Shown here in pieces: positions 28,085 to 37,238 of a stretch of 64,000 bases of DNA (its first letter is position 1; each line of letters begins with the position of its first letter). The stretch spans positions 117,546 through 181,545 of the forward strand of contig NZ_LMUF01000039.1 in the NCBI RefSeq assembly GCF_009766085.1, written 5' to 3'. The notes beneath the pieces were generated by a model. The model made no database searches, had not been told where the DNA came from, and saw nothing but the letters and a program-made list of their open reading frames with translations. The position numbers were made by a program, and so were the translations under genes. This DNA is from Burkholderia sp. S171. Its GTDB lineage: Bacteria; Pseudomonadota; Gammaproteobacteria; Burkholderiales; Burkholderiaceae.

Positions 28085-28603
28085 ATGAATGAAGTCGATA
28101 ATCGTAAGCTGTTCCGCGAAGCCATGGCGCATCTGTCGGCGGCCGTGAACATCATTACGACCGATGGCCCGCATGGCCGCTGCGGCATCACGGCAAGCGC
28201 GGTCTGTTCGGTAACGGATAGCCCGCCGACCATGCTCGTCTGCGTGAACCAGTCGAGCGCCGCGCATGCGGTGTTCGCGGGGAATGGCAAGGTCTGCATC
28301 AATGTGCTGCCCGGGAATCAGCAAGAGCTTGCGCGGCACTTCGCCGGCATGACCAAGCTGCCGATGAACGCCCGCTTCGAGCAGCAGACCTGGACATCAG
28401 GACTTCTTGGCACGCCCGTTCTGACCGATGCCCTCGCGAGCCTCGAAGGGCGGATTGTCGAGCGGAAGACGGTCGGGTCGCACTCGGTCATGTTCGTGGA
28501 AATCGCCGACATGGTGGTGCGCCACGATGGCGACGGCCTGATCTATTTCGATCGCGATTTTCATCGGCTGGCGCGGGTGGAGAGGGCGCCGGCTGCTTGC
28601 TGA
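28085..28603 (+). CDS. Flavin reductase (HpaC/IacG-like)
   Basis: A 172-residue flavin reductase-like FMN-binding protein. The start is at ATG 28085 after GGGAGG, 13 nt beyond the monooxygenase stop. Typical features are LFREAMAHLSAAVNIITTDG at the N-terminus, CGITASAVCSVTDSPPTMLVCVN, and the GSHSVMFVEIADMVV segment. It would supply reduced FMN to the preceding monooxygenase and possibly to the RutA-like monooxygenase at 41144. Confidence 0.88.
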   Translation: MNEVDNRKLFREAMAHLSAAVNIITTDGPHGRCGITASAVCSVTDSPPTMLVCVNQSSAAHAVFAGNGKVCINVLPGNQQELARHFAGMTKLPMNARFEQQTWTSGLLGTPVLTDALASLEGRIVERKTVGSHSVMFVEIADMVVRHDGDGLIYFDRDFHRLARVERAPAAC

Positions 28604-28630
28604 AGGCGTAGCGCACGTTTCGCGCGCCGG

Positions 28631-29335
28631 TCAGTTGTTCGTGAAGTCACGCGCGACGCTGATCATCGGGAAATGCAGGTTCGCACCGCTGAATGGCGGG
28701 AAGTTCTTGAAGTCGGCGCGCATCTCGTGGCGAACTGGCGACGCCAGCGCGGCGTTCAACGCGTCGGGCGAATCGAAGACCACCTTGTTGCGCTGCATGG
28801 CGTTTGATCGTCCCACCGGCAGCGCGCCGCGATAGTCCATCCGCGTGTAAATCTCGATCTCCCGAATGCCGGGGAAACGCGCCATGATCGGCGGGTGACT
28901 ATCGATGTAATGGCCCAGCCACGCGTTCAAATCTTCAGCAGGGCCCTCGTAGCTGACCATATAGGTGCAGCGAGGGGCATCGGCCGGTTGCGAGCCGAGG
29001 TCGGGTACCGGAAAGCGCCGCACAGCCATGACCTGCTGCGTCAGATCGCACTCTTTCAATCCTGTCAGCGTCACTAGCGCATGCGCGCTGCCGCCTTCGC
29101 ACAAGACGTTTTCCAGCGCATCGATACTCTCGAAATACAGCTGCAGCGTGCAACGCGGCGGTGCCTCGGCGTGCAGATACGGGTCGTTCGCGCCGCCTTC
29201 CACGGGCACGTGGACCACGGCGCGTTTGATGCCCGGCATGGTCGCGGCAATGGAGTGAATCGCCTGCGGATCGACCGTTTGAGTGAGGTCGGTCGCGGCG
29301 CGCTCGGTCGCAATCAGAAAGAGGCAGACATCCAT
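28631..29335 (-). CDS. Tandem EthD-like (dimeric alpha/beta-barrel) protein
   Basis: A 234-residue protein in which two ferredoxin-like halves can be seen: residues 1-105 (MDVCLFLIATE ... MPGIKRAVVHVP) and 118-225 (CTYMVSYEGPAEDLNAWLGHYIDSHPPIMARFPGIREIEIYTR). The second half carries the EthD-type HPPIMARFPG turn. Such proteins are cyclases, isomerases or small monooxygenases in aromatic pathways; the exact reaction is unknown. It is divergent from 29493, and the shared operator at 29411 lies between. Confidence 0.65.
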   Translation of the reverse strand: MDVCLFLIATERAATDLTQTVDPQAIHSIAATMPGIKRAVVHVPVEGGANDPYLHAEAPPRCTLQLYFESIDALENVLCEGGSAHALVTLTGLKECDLTQQVMAVRRFPVPDLGSQPADAPRCTYMVSYEGPAEDLNAWLGHYIDSHPPIMARFPGIREIEIYTRMDYRGALPVGRSNAMQRNKVVFDSPDALNAALASPVRHEMRADFKNFPPFSGANLHFPMISVARDFTNN

Positions 29336-29383
29336 GAGTTTTGCTTCCGGTTGGACAGGCTGAAAACGATTTGGAAACGTCGC

Positions 29384-29420
29384 TTGACGAACTGTGTTTC
29401 CAATAATAATCTGAATTCAG
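29384..29420 (+). promoter_or_regulatory. Promoter with overlapping palindromic operator, upstream of 29493
   Basis: -35 TTGACG (29384-29389), 17 nt, -10 TAATCT (29407-29412), with the perfect palindrome CTGAATTCAG at 29411-29420. The -35, spacer length, -10 and operator match those at 30887 and 42685 exactly. Confidence 0.8.
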
Positions 29421-29492
29421 AATGTTGCAAAAAGCTTTGAGGGCGATTTTTCGCGCCCACGCCCTTTTTGAAAATCTATCCGGAAACTCAAG

Positions 29493-29945
29493 GTGATCGA
29501 CGCACATTGTCATAGCAGCAGCATTCGCGTTCAGGCCGACGCCCATCGCGCGTTCTTACTAATGGCCGACGGCGAGCGGCAAGGCCGATGGGCGCTGGGA
29601 AGCTGGAAGCGCAGAACGGTTGGGGCGCAGACGTTCGTTGGGGAATCGGTGTTCACGGGCGCTGAAACCTGGGTGCGGATTCATGCCGATCCGGTTGCAT
29701 TGACGATCGATTACGAGGTCGGCGGCAATGAAGAAGGTCTGCGATTTCGCAATGCCGCGCGCGTATTCGATGGCCCGACATTGGGGCATCCCGAAGGCAC
29801 GGCAGTCATCACGCTTCTCACGTGGCGGCTGGCAACGCAATCCGACGACGCATGGGCGCAAATCTGCTCGACGCACGAAACCGAGATGTTCCTGATCCGG
29901 GCGCTGCTTGAATCGGGTCGTGACAGCGACGCAGCGCCGACATGA
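29493..29945 (+). CDS. SRPBCC-fold (START-like) hydrophobic-ligand protein
   Basis: A 150-residue protein starting at GTG 29493. The pattern (SSIRVQADAHRAFLLMAD, GRWALGSWKR, a central beta-strand LTIDYEVGG and a long C-terminal helix EMFLIRALLESGRDS) suggests a START/polyketide-cyclase-like pocket. No catalytic residues can be assigned. Its stop overlaps the next start (ATGA). It is the first gene under an operator-controlled promoter. Confidence 0.55.
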   Translation: MIDAHCHSSSIRVQADAHRAFLLMADGERQGRWALGSWKRRTVGAQTFVGESVFTGAETWVRIHADPVALTIDYEVGGNEEGLRFRNAARVFDGPTLGHPEGTAVITLLTWRLATQSDDAWAQICSTHETEMFLIRALLESGRDSDAAPT

Positions 29946-30880
29946 AAGCGATCCAGTATTCGCGGTACGGCGCGCCCGATGTCCTCGAACTTGTCACGCT
30001 CGATGATCCCATCGCGGGACCGAACGAAGTTCGTGTTCGCCTGAAGGCCGCGGGGGTATCGCCGATCGATGCGAAGCTCCGCTCCGGCGCCTTGCAAGCG
30101 CATTTCTCGCTGACATTCCCGAAGATTCCGGGCCGTGACGGCGTGGGTGTTATCGATCAAATCGGTGAGGGCGTAACAGGGCTTTCCCTTGGCGATGAAG
30201 TCTGCGTCGCGGCCGATCCGACCGGCAGCGGAACCTACGCCGAGGCAATTGTTTGTGCGTCATCACGCGTGGTGAAAAAGCCGCCCAACCTCTCGACCTC
30301 ACAAGCCGCCGCGCTGCTTCAGCCCGGCGTCAGCGCATGGATCTCGATGTGCCGGACCGCGATGCTTTCAGAAGGCATGAGCCTGCTGATTCATGGCGGC
30401 GCGGGGGCGGTTGGTGGCCAGATGATCCAGCTCGCGCGTCATCTCGGACTCAACGTGACAACAACCTGCCGCGCGCGGAATATCGACTATGTGCTGGGGC
30501 TCGGCGCGCATCGGGCGGTGGCCTACGATCGCGATGACTTCAGCGTGCTGCGTGATTTCGACGCTGTGTTCGACCTGATTGGCGGCGAGACGCATGCACG
30601 GTCGTATCAGGTGCTGAAAGCGGGCGGCCAGCTTGTCTACCTAACCGCGATGCCGTTCGAAAACCAGGCTGAGAAATACGGCGTCACCGTCACGCGCGCA
30701 ATGATCTCCGACGCGCCGGAAGCGCTCCATGCCGTCGCGCAACTCGCCGCCGACGGCGTGCTCATACCCGGCGTGATGGCCACGCTCCCGCTCGCCGCCG
30801 CAGCCGACGCACAGCGCCAGTTTGAAGCGGGTCAGATCACGCGCGGCCGAATCGTGTTGAACATGGATGACCGAAGTTGA
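29942..30880 (+). CDS. Medium-chain NADPH:quinone oxidoreductase-like protein
   Basis: A 312-residue zinc-free medium-chain reductase. The N-terminal GroES-like domain has MKAIQYSRYGAPDVLEL and PGRDGVGVIDQIG; the Rossmann motif is HGGAGAVGG near residue 150. Members reduce enones or quinones with NADPH. Translational coupling to the SRPBCC protein and the catabolic context suggest reduction of an unsaturated ring-cleavage or side-chain intermediate. Confidence 0.88.
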   Translation: MKAIQYSRYGAPDVLELVTLDDPIAGPNEVRVRLKAAGVSPIDAKLRSGALQAHFSLTFPKIPGRDGVGVIDQIGEGVTGLSLGDEVCVAADPTGSGTYAEAIVCASSRVVKKPPNLSTSQAAALLQPGVSAWISMCRTAMLSEGMSLLIHGGAGAVGGQMIQLARHLGLNVTTTCRARNIDYVLGLGAHRAVAYDRDDFSVLRDFDAVFDLIGGETHARSYQVLKAGGQLVYLTAMPFENQAEKYGVTVTRAMISDAPEALHAVAQLAADGVLIPGVMATLPLAAAADAQRQFEAGQITRGRIVLNMDDRS

Positions 30881-30886
30881 AAACGC

Positions 30887-30923
30887 TTGACGCCCAATTT
30901 TTAACCCAATAATCTGAATTCAG
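30887..30923 (+). promoter_or_regulatory. Promoter with overlapping palindromic operator, upstream of the HpcH-like aldolase
   Basis: -35 TTGACG (30887-30892), 17 nt, -10 TAATCT (30910-30915), CTGAATTCAG at 30914-30923. The flanking spacer CCCAATTTTTA is shared with the porin promoter at 42685. The first coding region, at 31017, starts 93 nt downstream. Confidence 0.82.
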
Positions 30924-31016
30924 AATGTCGTAAACGCGGTTTTAGGTCAGTTGAATGATCGAGTTTCGACCCGCGCGATCCAACCCGGTTTCTGAAGAAG
31001 TCCTGGCAACTATACG

Positions 31017-31778
31017 ATGCAAAAAATTCCCGATGTCCGCCCCGCGCCCCAGTCGATGCAAAAAGTGTTCGCGGAAAAACGCGCTTTGTCGTGCGTGTGG
31101 TTCGCAATGGGCAGTACGCCGCTCGTAGAGATTGGCATGACCGCCGAGCCGGACCTGATCGTGATTGACCGGCAGCATGGCTTGTGGGAACGCACGGCGC
31201 TTGAAGCGGTGATCGGCCAGGTGCGGTATCAGGTTCCGGTGATCGTTCGCGTGGGCGAAAACTCCGCTCAGGCGATTGCCGAAGCGCTGGATGCCGGCGC
31301 GGCGTCGGCATTGGTTCCGCTAGTCGAAACCGCCGATGAAGCGCGCCGCGCCGTCTCCTTCGGCCGCTATCCGCCCTTCGGACAGCGCTCGGCAGGCGGC
31401 GTCAGGCCGCTGATTGCCGGCATGGCAGCCATGAAAAACGATGGCGAGCGGATATCGATTGGCGTGATGATCGAAACGGTTGCGGGCGTGGAGCAAGTCG
31501 AAGCGATCGCCGCCGTGGAAGGGCTGGGCTATCTGTTTATCGGCACCGGCGACTTGTCCTTGTCGCGGGGCGATGCCGCACCGGACGTAATCGAGCAGGA
31601 CTGCGCGCGCATTTTGAAAGCCGCGCGCGCGAACCATCTTCCGTGCGGTATCTACACCGGGTCGACGCAGGACGCGCTTGCCGCTCGCGCGCTGGGCTTC
31701 GATTTCGTCGTGGCCGCGAGCGACATTGAAGTAGTGCGTGCCGGGTTTGATCAAGCCGTTTTCGCGCTCAAAGACTGA
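31017..31778 (+). CDS. HpcH/HpaI-family class II aldolase
   Basis: A 253-residue TIM-barrel aldolase. Metal and substrate residues are visible: Arg in VIVRVGE, Glu in GVMIETVAGV and Asp in IGTGDLSLSRG. LIVIDRQHGLWER corresponds to the DxEH loop of the family, with Gln before His. These enzymes split 4-hydroxy-2-oxo acids into pyruvate (or another 2-oxoacid) and an aldehyde. It opens an operator-controlled set with the D-2-hydroxyacid dehydrogenase and peptide-type importer. Confidence 0.88.
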   Translation: MQKIPDVRPAPQSMQKVFAEKRALSCVWFAMGSTPLVEIGMTAEPDLIVIDRQHGLWERTALEAVIGQVRYQVPVIVRVGENSAQAIAEALDAGAASALVPLVETADEARRAVSFGRYPPFGQRSAGGVRPLIAGMAAMKNDGERISIGVMIETVAGVEQVEAIAAVEGLGYLFIGTGDLSLSRGDAAPDVIEQDCARILKAARANHLPCGIYTGSTQDALAARALGFDFVVAASDIEVVRAGFDQAVFALKD

Positions 31779-31785
31779 GCCGATC

Positions 31786-33222
31786 ATGACGTCATCTTCG
31801 CGCAGTTTCGTCGAACGATTGGTGGCCGAGTTGGGCGCTGATGTGGTGACACCCGGCGTCGATCTCGGTACCCGGCGGGTGCGGGACTGGAGCGGAACGC
31901 CGGGCGCCGAGCCCATCGCGTTGATCCGGCCGCGCTCGACGCAAGAGGTATCGCAAGCGCTCGCGTTTTGCCATGCCAATCAGCAGGCGGTCGTCACGCA
32001 GGGCGGGTTGACCGGTCTCGCGGGCGGCGCCAACCTGTTCGGTGGCGAGGTGGCGTTGAGTCTTGAACGGATGAGTGCAATCGAAGAAGTCGATACCGTC
32101 TCGGGCACGATCACCGTGCAGGCGGGCGCGGTGCTGCAACGCGTACAGGAAGCCGCCGATGCCGCCGGGATGATGTTTCCTCTCGATCTCGGCGCGCGCG
32201 GCAGTTGCACGATCGGCGGCAACCTGGCGACCAACGCCGGCGGAAATCGCGTCATCAAATACGGCATGGCGCGTGATCATGTGCTGGGTCTGGAAGCCGT
32301 GCTCGCAGACGGCACCGTGGTCAGCGATCTCCACAAGATGATCAAGAACAATAGCGGCTATGACCTGAAGAACCTGTTGATCGGCAGCGAAGGCACGCTA
32401 GGAGTTATCACGCGCGCGGTCATGCGGCTTGCGCCGAAGCCGTTGGGGGTATCGACGGCGTGGTGCGGGCTCCCTGACTTCGCGGCCGTTACGCGTTTGC
32501 TGCAGCATGCCCGCGCGCGGATGTCGGGCGGCGTCTCGGCGTTCGAAGTGATGTGGCCGAGTTATTACGACTACGTGCTCGCCAACGTGAAGACCGTGCG
32601 CGCGCCGCTCGACACCACGCATGCTTTCTACGTGCTGCTGGAGAGCATGGGTTCCGATGCCGAAAGACAAGCCGAAGAGTTCGAGACCATGCTCGGCGAG
32701 ATGCTCGATGCCGGCGTGATCGAGAATGCATCGCTGGCCAGTTCCGCCGCCGATGCCACCCGCTTCTGGGCCGTTCGCGACGCGCCAGCTGAATTTCCTA
32801 TCCTTCTGCCGGGTCTTATCGGCTTCGACATCAGCTTTGCGATTGCCGATATCGGCCAGGTTGCCGCGCAATGCGAAGCCATGCTGCATGCGCGCTGGCC
32901 CGATATACGCACGCTGGTGTACGGCCATCTCGGCGATGGCAACCTGCACGTCATCGCGCATCTGGAGAATGCGCCGCCCGATCTCGAAGAACATGTCGAT
33001 GCCGCCGTCTATGAAATCACGCGCGAATGGCATGGCGCAGTCTCCGCGGAACATGGGATCGGCGGCAAGAAGCGCGCGTATCTGGGCTACACCCGCGACG
33101 CTGGTGCGATCGGCGCAATGCGCGCCATCAAGCGCGCCCTCGACCCCTTAAACCTGCTCAACCCCGGCAAGGTGTTCGTTGACACAGCGCCGGGCCAGTC
33201 GAGCCCCCTTGGAGCGCTGTGA
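31786..33222 (+). CDS. FAD-linked D-2-hydroxyacid dehydrogenase
   Basis: The start is at ATG 31786, giving 478 residues. An N-terminal FAD-binding (PCMH) domain has VTQGGLTGLAGGAN and GSCTIGGNLATNAGGN; the C-terminal FAD-oxidase domain has YGHLGDGNLHV, SAEHGIGGKKRAYL and the closing NPGKVFV. It belongs to the D-lactate/D-2-hydroxyglutarate dehydrogenase group, oxidising a D-2-hydroxyacid to its oxoacid. It lies 7 nt after the aldolase and overlaps the next gene (TGATG). Confidence 0.88.
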   Translation: MTSSSRSFVERLVAELGADVVTPGVDLGTRRVRDWSGTPGAEPIALIRPRSTQEVSQALAFCHANQQAVVTQGGLTGLAGGANLFGGEVALSLERMSAIEEVDTVSGTITVQAGAVLQRVQEAADAAGMMFPLDLGARGSCTIGGNLATNAGGNRVIKYGMARDHVLGLEAVLADGTVVSDLHKMIKNNSGYDLKNLLIGSEGTLGVITRAVMRLAPKPLGVSTAWCGLPDFAAVTRLLQHARARMSGGVSAFEVMWPSYYDYVLANVKTVRAPLDTTHAFYVLLESMGSDAERQAEEFETMLGEMLDAGVIENASLASSAADATRFWAVRDAPAEFPILLPGLIGFDISFAIADIGQVAAQCEAMLHARWPDIRTLVYGHLGDGNLHVIAHLENAPPDLEEHVDAAVYEITREWHGAVSAEHGIGGKKRAYLGYTRDAGAIGAMRAIKRALDPLNLLNPGKVFVDTAPGQSSPLGAL

Positions 33223-34241
33223 TGCTGCGGCTGATCTCTACTGTTCTCTCGCGCCGGCTCATTGCCGCGATCCCCACGTTGCTGATGCTCTCGCTGATCG
33301 TGTTCGCTGTGCTGCGCCTCATCCCCGCCGACCCGCTCGCGATGATGCTCCCGCCCAACGCCACGCCCGCCGATGCCGCTCTATTGCGCCATCAACTCGG
33401 CCTCGATAAACCGATCCCGAGCCAGTTCCTGATCTGGCTCGTGAATGCGCTGCACGGCAACCTGGGGGCATCGATATCGTTCCAGCAGCCGGTCGCCATG
33501 CTGATCGGCTCGACCTTGCCCGCCACGCTTGAACTCTGTCTCTCGGCACTCGTCATCTCGCTGATCATCAGCGTGCCGGGCGGCGTGTTTGCATACGCCG
33601 TCACCGATCGCCGCAGCGAGTTGCCGGTCAGCTTTGCCGTCGTGCTGATGCAGTCCGTGCCGTCGTTCTTGTGGGCCTTGTTGCTGATCGCGCTGCTGGG
33701 TGTGTACTTGCCCGTGCTGCCGTTTTCCGGGCGCGTAGGCGATGGCATTCCGATGCCGCATCTCACCGGTTTCCTGCTGATCGACTTCCTGATCAAGGGC
33801 GAATTCAGCGATTGGCTGAGTGCGGCGAGTCATCTCGTGCTGCCATCGCTCGCGCTGGCGTTCGGCTTCGCGCCGCTCGTGATCCGCGTGCTGCGCTCCA
33901 GCCTGCTCGATCAGCGCAATGAATCATATGTGGGCGTGGCGCGGTTGCGCGGGGTATCGGAGAGCCGGATCTTGTGGCGTCACATGTTGAAGAACGCGGC
34001 ATTGCCCGCGTTGACCATGATCGGTGTGCAGTTTGGTTTCCTGTTCGGCGGCGCGTTGCTCGTCGAGATGATTTTCTCGTTTCCCGGCGTCGGCAATCTG
34101 ATGGTGCAGGCGGTGCGCAACAACGACCTGGTGTTGATCCAGGGCATCGCGATCGTGTTCTGCGCGCTGATGCTGGTGATCAACGCGATTGTCGACACGC
34201 TGTACGTGATCATGAATCCGCGCTTGCGCAAAACAGCTTGA
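33222..34241 (+). CDS. Dipeptide/oligopeptide-type ABC permease (DppB-like)
   Basis: A 339-residue permease; ATG 33222 has GGAG 7 nt upstream and overlaps the preceding stop. The N-terminus (LISTVLSRRLIAAIPTLLML, VLRLIPADPLAMM) is typical of DppB/OppB, and the coupling loop is YVGVARLRGVSESRILWRHM. It pairs with 34262 and the fused ATPase at 35233. The only binding protein in the island is at 44126. Confidence 0.92.
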   Translation: MLRLISTVLSRRLIAAIPTLLMLSLIVFAVLRLIPADPLAMMLPPNATPADAALLRHQLGLDKPIPSQFLIWLVNALHGNLGASISFQQPVAMLIGSTLPATLELCLSALVISLIISVPGGVFAYAVTDRRSELPVSFAVVLMQSVPSFLWALLLIALLGVYLPVLPFSGRVGDGIPMPHLTGFLLIDFLIKGEFSDWLSAASHLVLPSLALAFGFAPLVIRVLRSSLLDQRNESYVGVARLRGVSESRILWRHMLKNAALPALTMIGVQFGFLFGGALLVEMIFSFPGVGNLMVQAVRNNDLVLIQGIAIVFCALMLVINAIVDTLYVIMNPRLRKTA

Positions 34242-34261
34242 ATCGTACGAAGAGTCACGAC

Positions 34262-35230
34262 ATGTCCACGACCCCGTTGAGTTCGAAGCACGATATGAAG
34301 GCTGACATGCTGGATGAATCCACTTCAGTCGAGCCATCGCCCGAAGCCGCTACGCCGCTTGTGCCGGTTGTGGGCAAATCGCCTCGTGCGCGCCGAAAGC
34401 CAGCTGTCAACCTCTGGCTTGGCGGCGCGATCGTGCTGGGCGTGCTTTTCTGCGCCGTGTTCGCACCGTGGCTCGCGCCGCATAACCCGCTCGATCAGGA
34501 TCTGCTGCACATGTTGTCGCCGCCCGCATGGATGGCCGGCGGTGACGCAGCGTTTCCGCTCGGCACGGACAGCCTCGGCCGTGACGTGTTATCGCGCTTG
34601 TTATATGGCAGCCGTATCGCGCTGACGGTCGCGGTGATTGCCGCGTTTGGCGCGGGTATTGTCGGCAGCGTGCTGGCGATTCTCGCGGGCTATTTCGGAG
34701 GCTGGGTCGATCGCAGCATCAGTTATCTGGTGGACCTGTGGATGTCGTTTCCGCCGGTCGTGTTGTCGCTGGTGCTGATGGTGAGTCTCGGCGTCGGTAT
34801 AGAGAACGTGATCCTGTCGATCGTGCTGGTGGACTGGACGCGCTTTTGCCGCGTTGTCCGCTCCGAGGTAATGGTCGTGCGCCAACGCGACTATGTGCTC
34901 GCGGCGCAACTGCTTAACTTCACGCATCTGCGGATCATGCTGCGCGAAATATTGCCTGCCGCGCTGCCGTTGATGATCACGCTGTTCTCGCTCGAAATGG
35001 GGGTTGCGATCACGGTGGAGGCGTTGCTGAGTTTCATCGGCCTGAGCGTGCCGGCCAATGTGACCGCGTGGGGCGTGATGATCGCGGACGCACGCGTGAC
35101 CATGCATGATTCGTTATCCGGATTATTGTTCCCGGTGCTTGCGATCGTCATCACGGTGCTTGGCTGCAACCTTCTTGGCGACGGCCTGCGCGTCGCGCTC
35201 GATCCGCGCATGCGCAGCAAGGGAGAATGA
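34262..35230 (+). CDS. Dipeptide/oligopeptide-type ABC permease (DppC-like)
   Basis: The start is at ATG 34262, giving 322 residues. A hydrophilic 45-residue N-terminus precedes the OppC N-terminal helix (LWLGGAIVLGVLFCAVFAPWL). The GTDSLGRDVLSRLLYG motif and the loop YVLAAQLLNFTHLRIMLREILP mark the family. Its stop overlaps the first of two possible starts of the ATPase gene. Confidence 0.92.
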   Translation: MSTTPLSSKHDMKADMLDESTSVEPSPEAATPLVPVVGKSPRARRKPAVNLWLGGAIVLGVLFCAVFAPWLAPHNPLDQDLLHMLSPPAWMAGGDAAFPLGTDSLGRDVLSRLLYGSRIALTVAVIAAFGAGIVGSVLAILAGYFGGWVDRSISYLVDLWMSFPPVVLSLVLMVSLGVGIENVILSIVLVDWTRFCRVVRSEVMVVRQRDYVLAAQLLNFTHLRIMLREILPAALPLMITLFSLEMGVAITVEALLSFIGLSVPANVTAWGVMIADARVTMHDSLSGLLFPVLAIVITVLGCNLLGDGLRVALDPRMRSKGE

Positions 35231-35232
35231 TC

Positions 35233-37107
35233 ATGGCAACGCAAATCATCGAAGCCGTACTGCAACTGGATGGCGTGACGCTGACCGCGAAGCTGGGCGG
35301 CGTGCCGGTCGCGGCGCTGCGGGATTTGACCTTATCGATAGGGCGGGGTCGCGTGCTTGGCGTGGTCGGTGAATCGGGTGCGGGCAAAAGCATGCTGGCG
35401 CGCTTGATCTCGGGCTTGTTGCCCGGTGGTTTCACGGTGACAAGCGGCAGCATGTACTTCGCAGGACAGGACATGCTTGCCATGTCGGCGAGCAAACGCC
35501 GCGCGCTTCTCGGCCGAAAAATCGCGTTCATCCCGCAGGAACCGCTGACCGCGTTGAACCCGCTGTGGACCATCGCCGATACCTTCAATGAACATCTCGC
35601 GCGCGTGGGCGTGCCGTCAAACGAACGCTGGGAAACGGCGCGCAAGGCGCTTGAATCGGTGCAACTGCCGGTGCCCGCTGACATGCTCAAGCGCTATCCG
35701 CACCAGCTTTCGGGCGGGCAATGTCAGCGCGTGCTGATCGCGATGGCCTTCGCGAGCAATCCGGCGCTGCTGATTGCCGACGAGCCTACGACCGCGCTCG
35801 ATGTCGTCACGCAAACCCGCGTGATGCGCATGCTCGCGGAACAGCAGCGCGTGCATTCGACTGCCGTATTGCTCATCACGCACGATCTGCGGCTGGCGGC
35901 GCATGTCTGCGATGACGTCGCCGTGATGTACGCCGGCGATCTGGTGGAGTACGGTCCGGCCCGCGATGTCCTCGATGAACCGCGTCACCCGTACACGCGC
36001 GCGTTGAAATACGCGACGCCTGATCTCACCGGACCACGGCGCCGCTTGCCGGTACTCGCTCAGCAAATGCCGGGCTTGTCCGCGCTCGCTGGTATTGCCG
36101 GGTGTCGTTTCGCACCGCGTTGTCCGAGCGCAGGCGCTGCGTGCGCGGCTGTGTTGCAGAATCGCGTGGCGCCTAACGGGCATCGGGTCGCGTGCAGTGA
36201 GGCGTGCGAACATGCGCCCCTGGTCGACAATTCGCAGGCGCCCCTGTTGCCGCCTGCGCCCGTCATGGGCGCGCAACCGGTGGCGGAATTGCGCGAGGCA
36301 TCGTTGACGTACACGAGTCGCAGCGGAGTGTTCGGGCAGCGCAAGACTTCGTTCCATGCGGTGAAGCCGCTGTCGCTGCAGATTTTCCCCGGGGAGTTCG
36401 TGGGGATCGTGGGGGAAAGCGGCAGTGGCAAGACCTCGGTGGCGCGGTTGTTGATGGGTATCGAACAACCGACCGACGGCCGGGTGATGATCGGCGGCGA
36501 AGATTTGACGCATGGCAGCGCGGAGCGCGTGCGGCGTGCTCGGGAGCAGGTTCAGATAATCTTTCAGGATCCACAGTCGGCGCTGAATCCGCGCCGCTCA
36601 GTCGAGCGACTGTTGACGCAAGCGCTGGAAGCGGCCGGCGTGGCGTCGCTCGACGCAAAGCAACGGTTGGCTCGGGCGCAGTCGGTTCAACGCGACGTGG
36701 GGCTTCCCGCCGATACCCTCACGCGCTTTCCCACGCAGTTGTCAGGCGGTCAGAAGCAGCGCGTGAATATTGGGCGTGCGCTATGTGCATCGCCGCAATT
36801 GATTGTCGCCGATGAAATCGTGTCGGGGCTCGACGTATCCGTCCAGGCGCAGATCCTGAATCTGCTGCTGGAATTGCGTCGCGAGCGCCAGATTGCGCTG
36901 CTGCTTATCTCGCATGATTTGTCCGTGGTTCGCTACTTGTGCAGCCGCGTGCTCGTGATGCGTCGCGGTGAAGTGGTGGAGCAGGGGCCGACCGAGGAAG
37001 TGTTTGCGGCGCCGCGCCATCCGTACACGCGCGCATTGATCGACGCGGTGCCGAGCGATCACGCGGGAACGCCGTGGCCGCCCGCGGAGCTGGAGGAGGC
37101 GGCATGA
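35233..37107 (+). CDS. Fused peptide-type ABC ATPase with two nucleotide-binding domains
   Basis: The start is at ATG 35233 (GGGAG 7 nt upstream; ATG 35227 is too close to it), giving 624 residues. Domain 1 has GESGAGKSM, LSGGQCQRVLIAMA and LLIADEPTTALDV; domain 2, after a Pro/Ala linker near residue 335, has GESGSGKTS, LSGGQKQRVNIGRAL and LIVADEIVSGLDV. Domain 1 carries the Cys-rich oligopeptide C-terminal motif (GCRFAPRCPSAGAAC). The DppD-DppF-type fusion resembles GsiA. Domain 2 has Ile-Val after DE instead of Pro-Val/Thr. Confidence 0.92.
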   Translation: MATQIIEAVLQLDGVTLTAKLGGVPVAALRDLTLSIGRGRVLGVVGESGAGKSMLARLISGLLPGGFTVTSGSMYFAGQDMLAMSASKRRALLGRKIAFIPQEPLTALNPLWTIADTFNEHLARVGVPSNERWETARKALESVQLPVPADMLKRYPHQLSGGQCQRVLIAMAFASNPALLIADEPTTALDVVTQTRVMRMLAEQQRVHSTAVLLITHDLRLAAHVCDDVAVMYAGDLVEYGPARDVLDEPRHPYTRALKYATPDLTGPRRRLPVLAQQMPGLSALAGIAGCRFAPRCPSAGAACAAVLQNRVAPNGHRVACSEACEHAPLVDNSQAPLLPPAPVMGAQPVAELREASLTYTSRSGVFGQRKTSFHAVKPLSLQIFPGEFVGIVGESGSGKTSVARLLMGIEQPTDGRVMIGGEDLTHGSAERVRRAREQVQIIFQDPQSALNPRRSVERLLTQALEAAGVASLDAKQRLARAQSVQRDVGLPADTLTRFPTQLSGGQKQRVNIGRALCASPQLIVADEIVSGLDVSVQAQILNLLLELRRERQIALLLISHDLSVVRYLCSRVLVMRRGEVVEQGPTEEVFAAPRHPYTRALIDAVPSDHAGTPWPPAELEEAA

Positions 37108-37238
37108 ACGGCATGGGCATCATGCGTGGCGGGCTTTGAGAGGCTGGCCGGAAGCTAGCCAGTACAATTATTGAGAGCGTGACACGGCCGCCATCGCGGT
37201 GGCATACGAAAACGCGGAACAAGACAACGGAGAACACC

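Noticed and set aside
26827..28302. 491-codon minus-strand frame
   Set aside because: Lies opposite the IacA-like monooxygenase and flavin reductase genes; composition is typical of an antisense frame.
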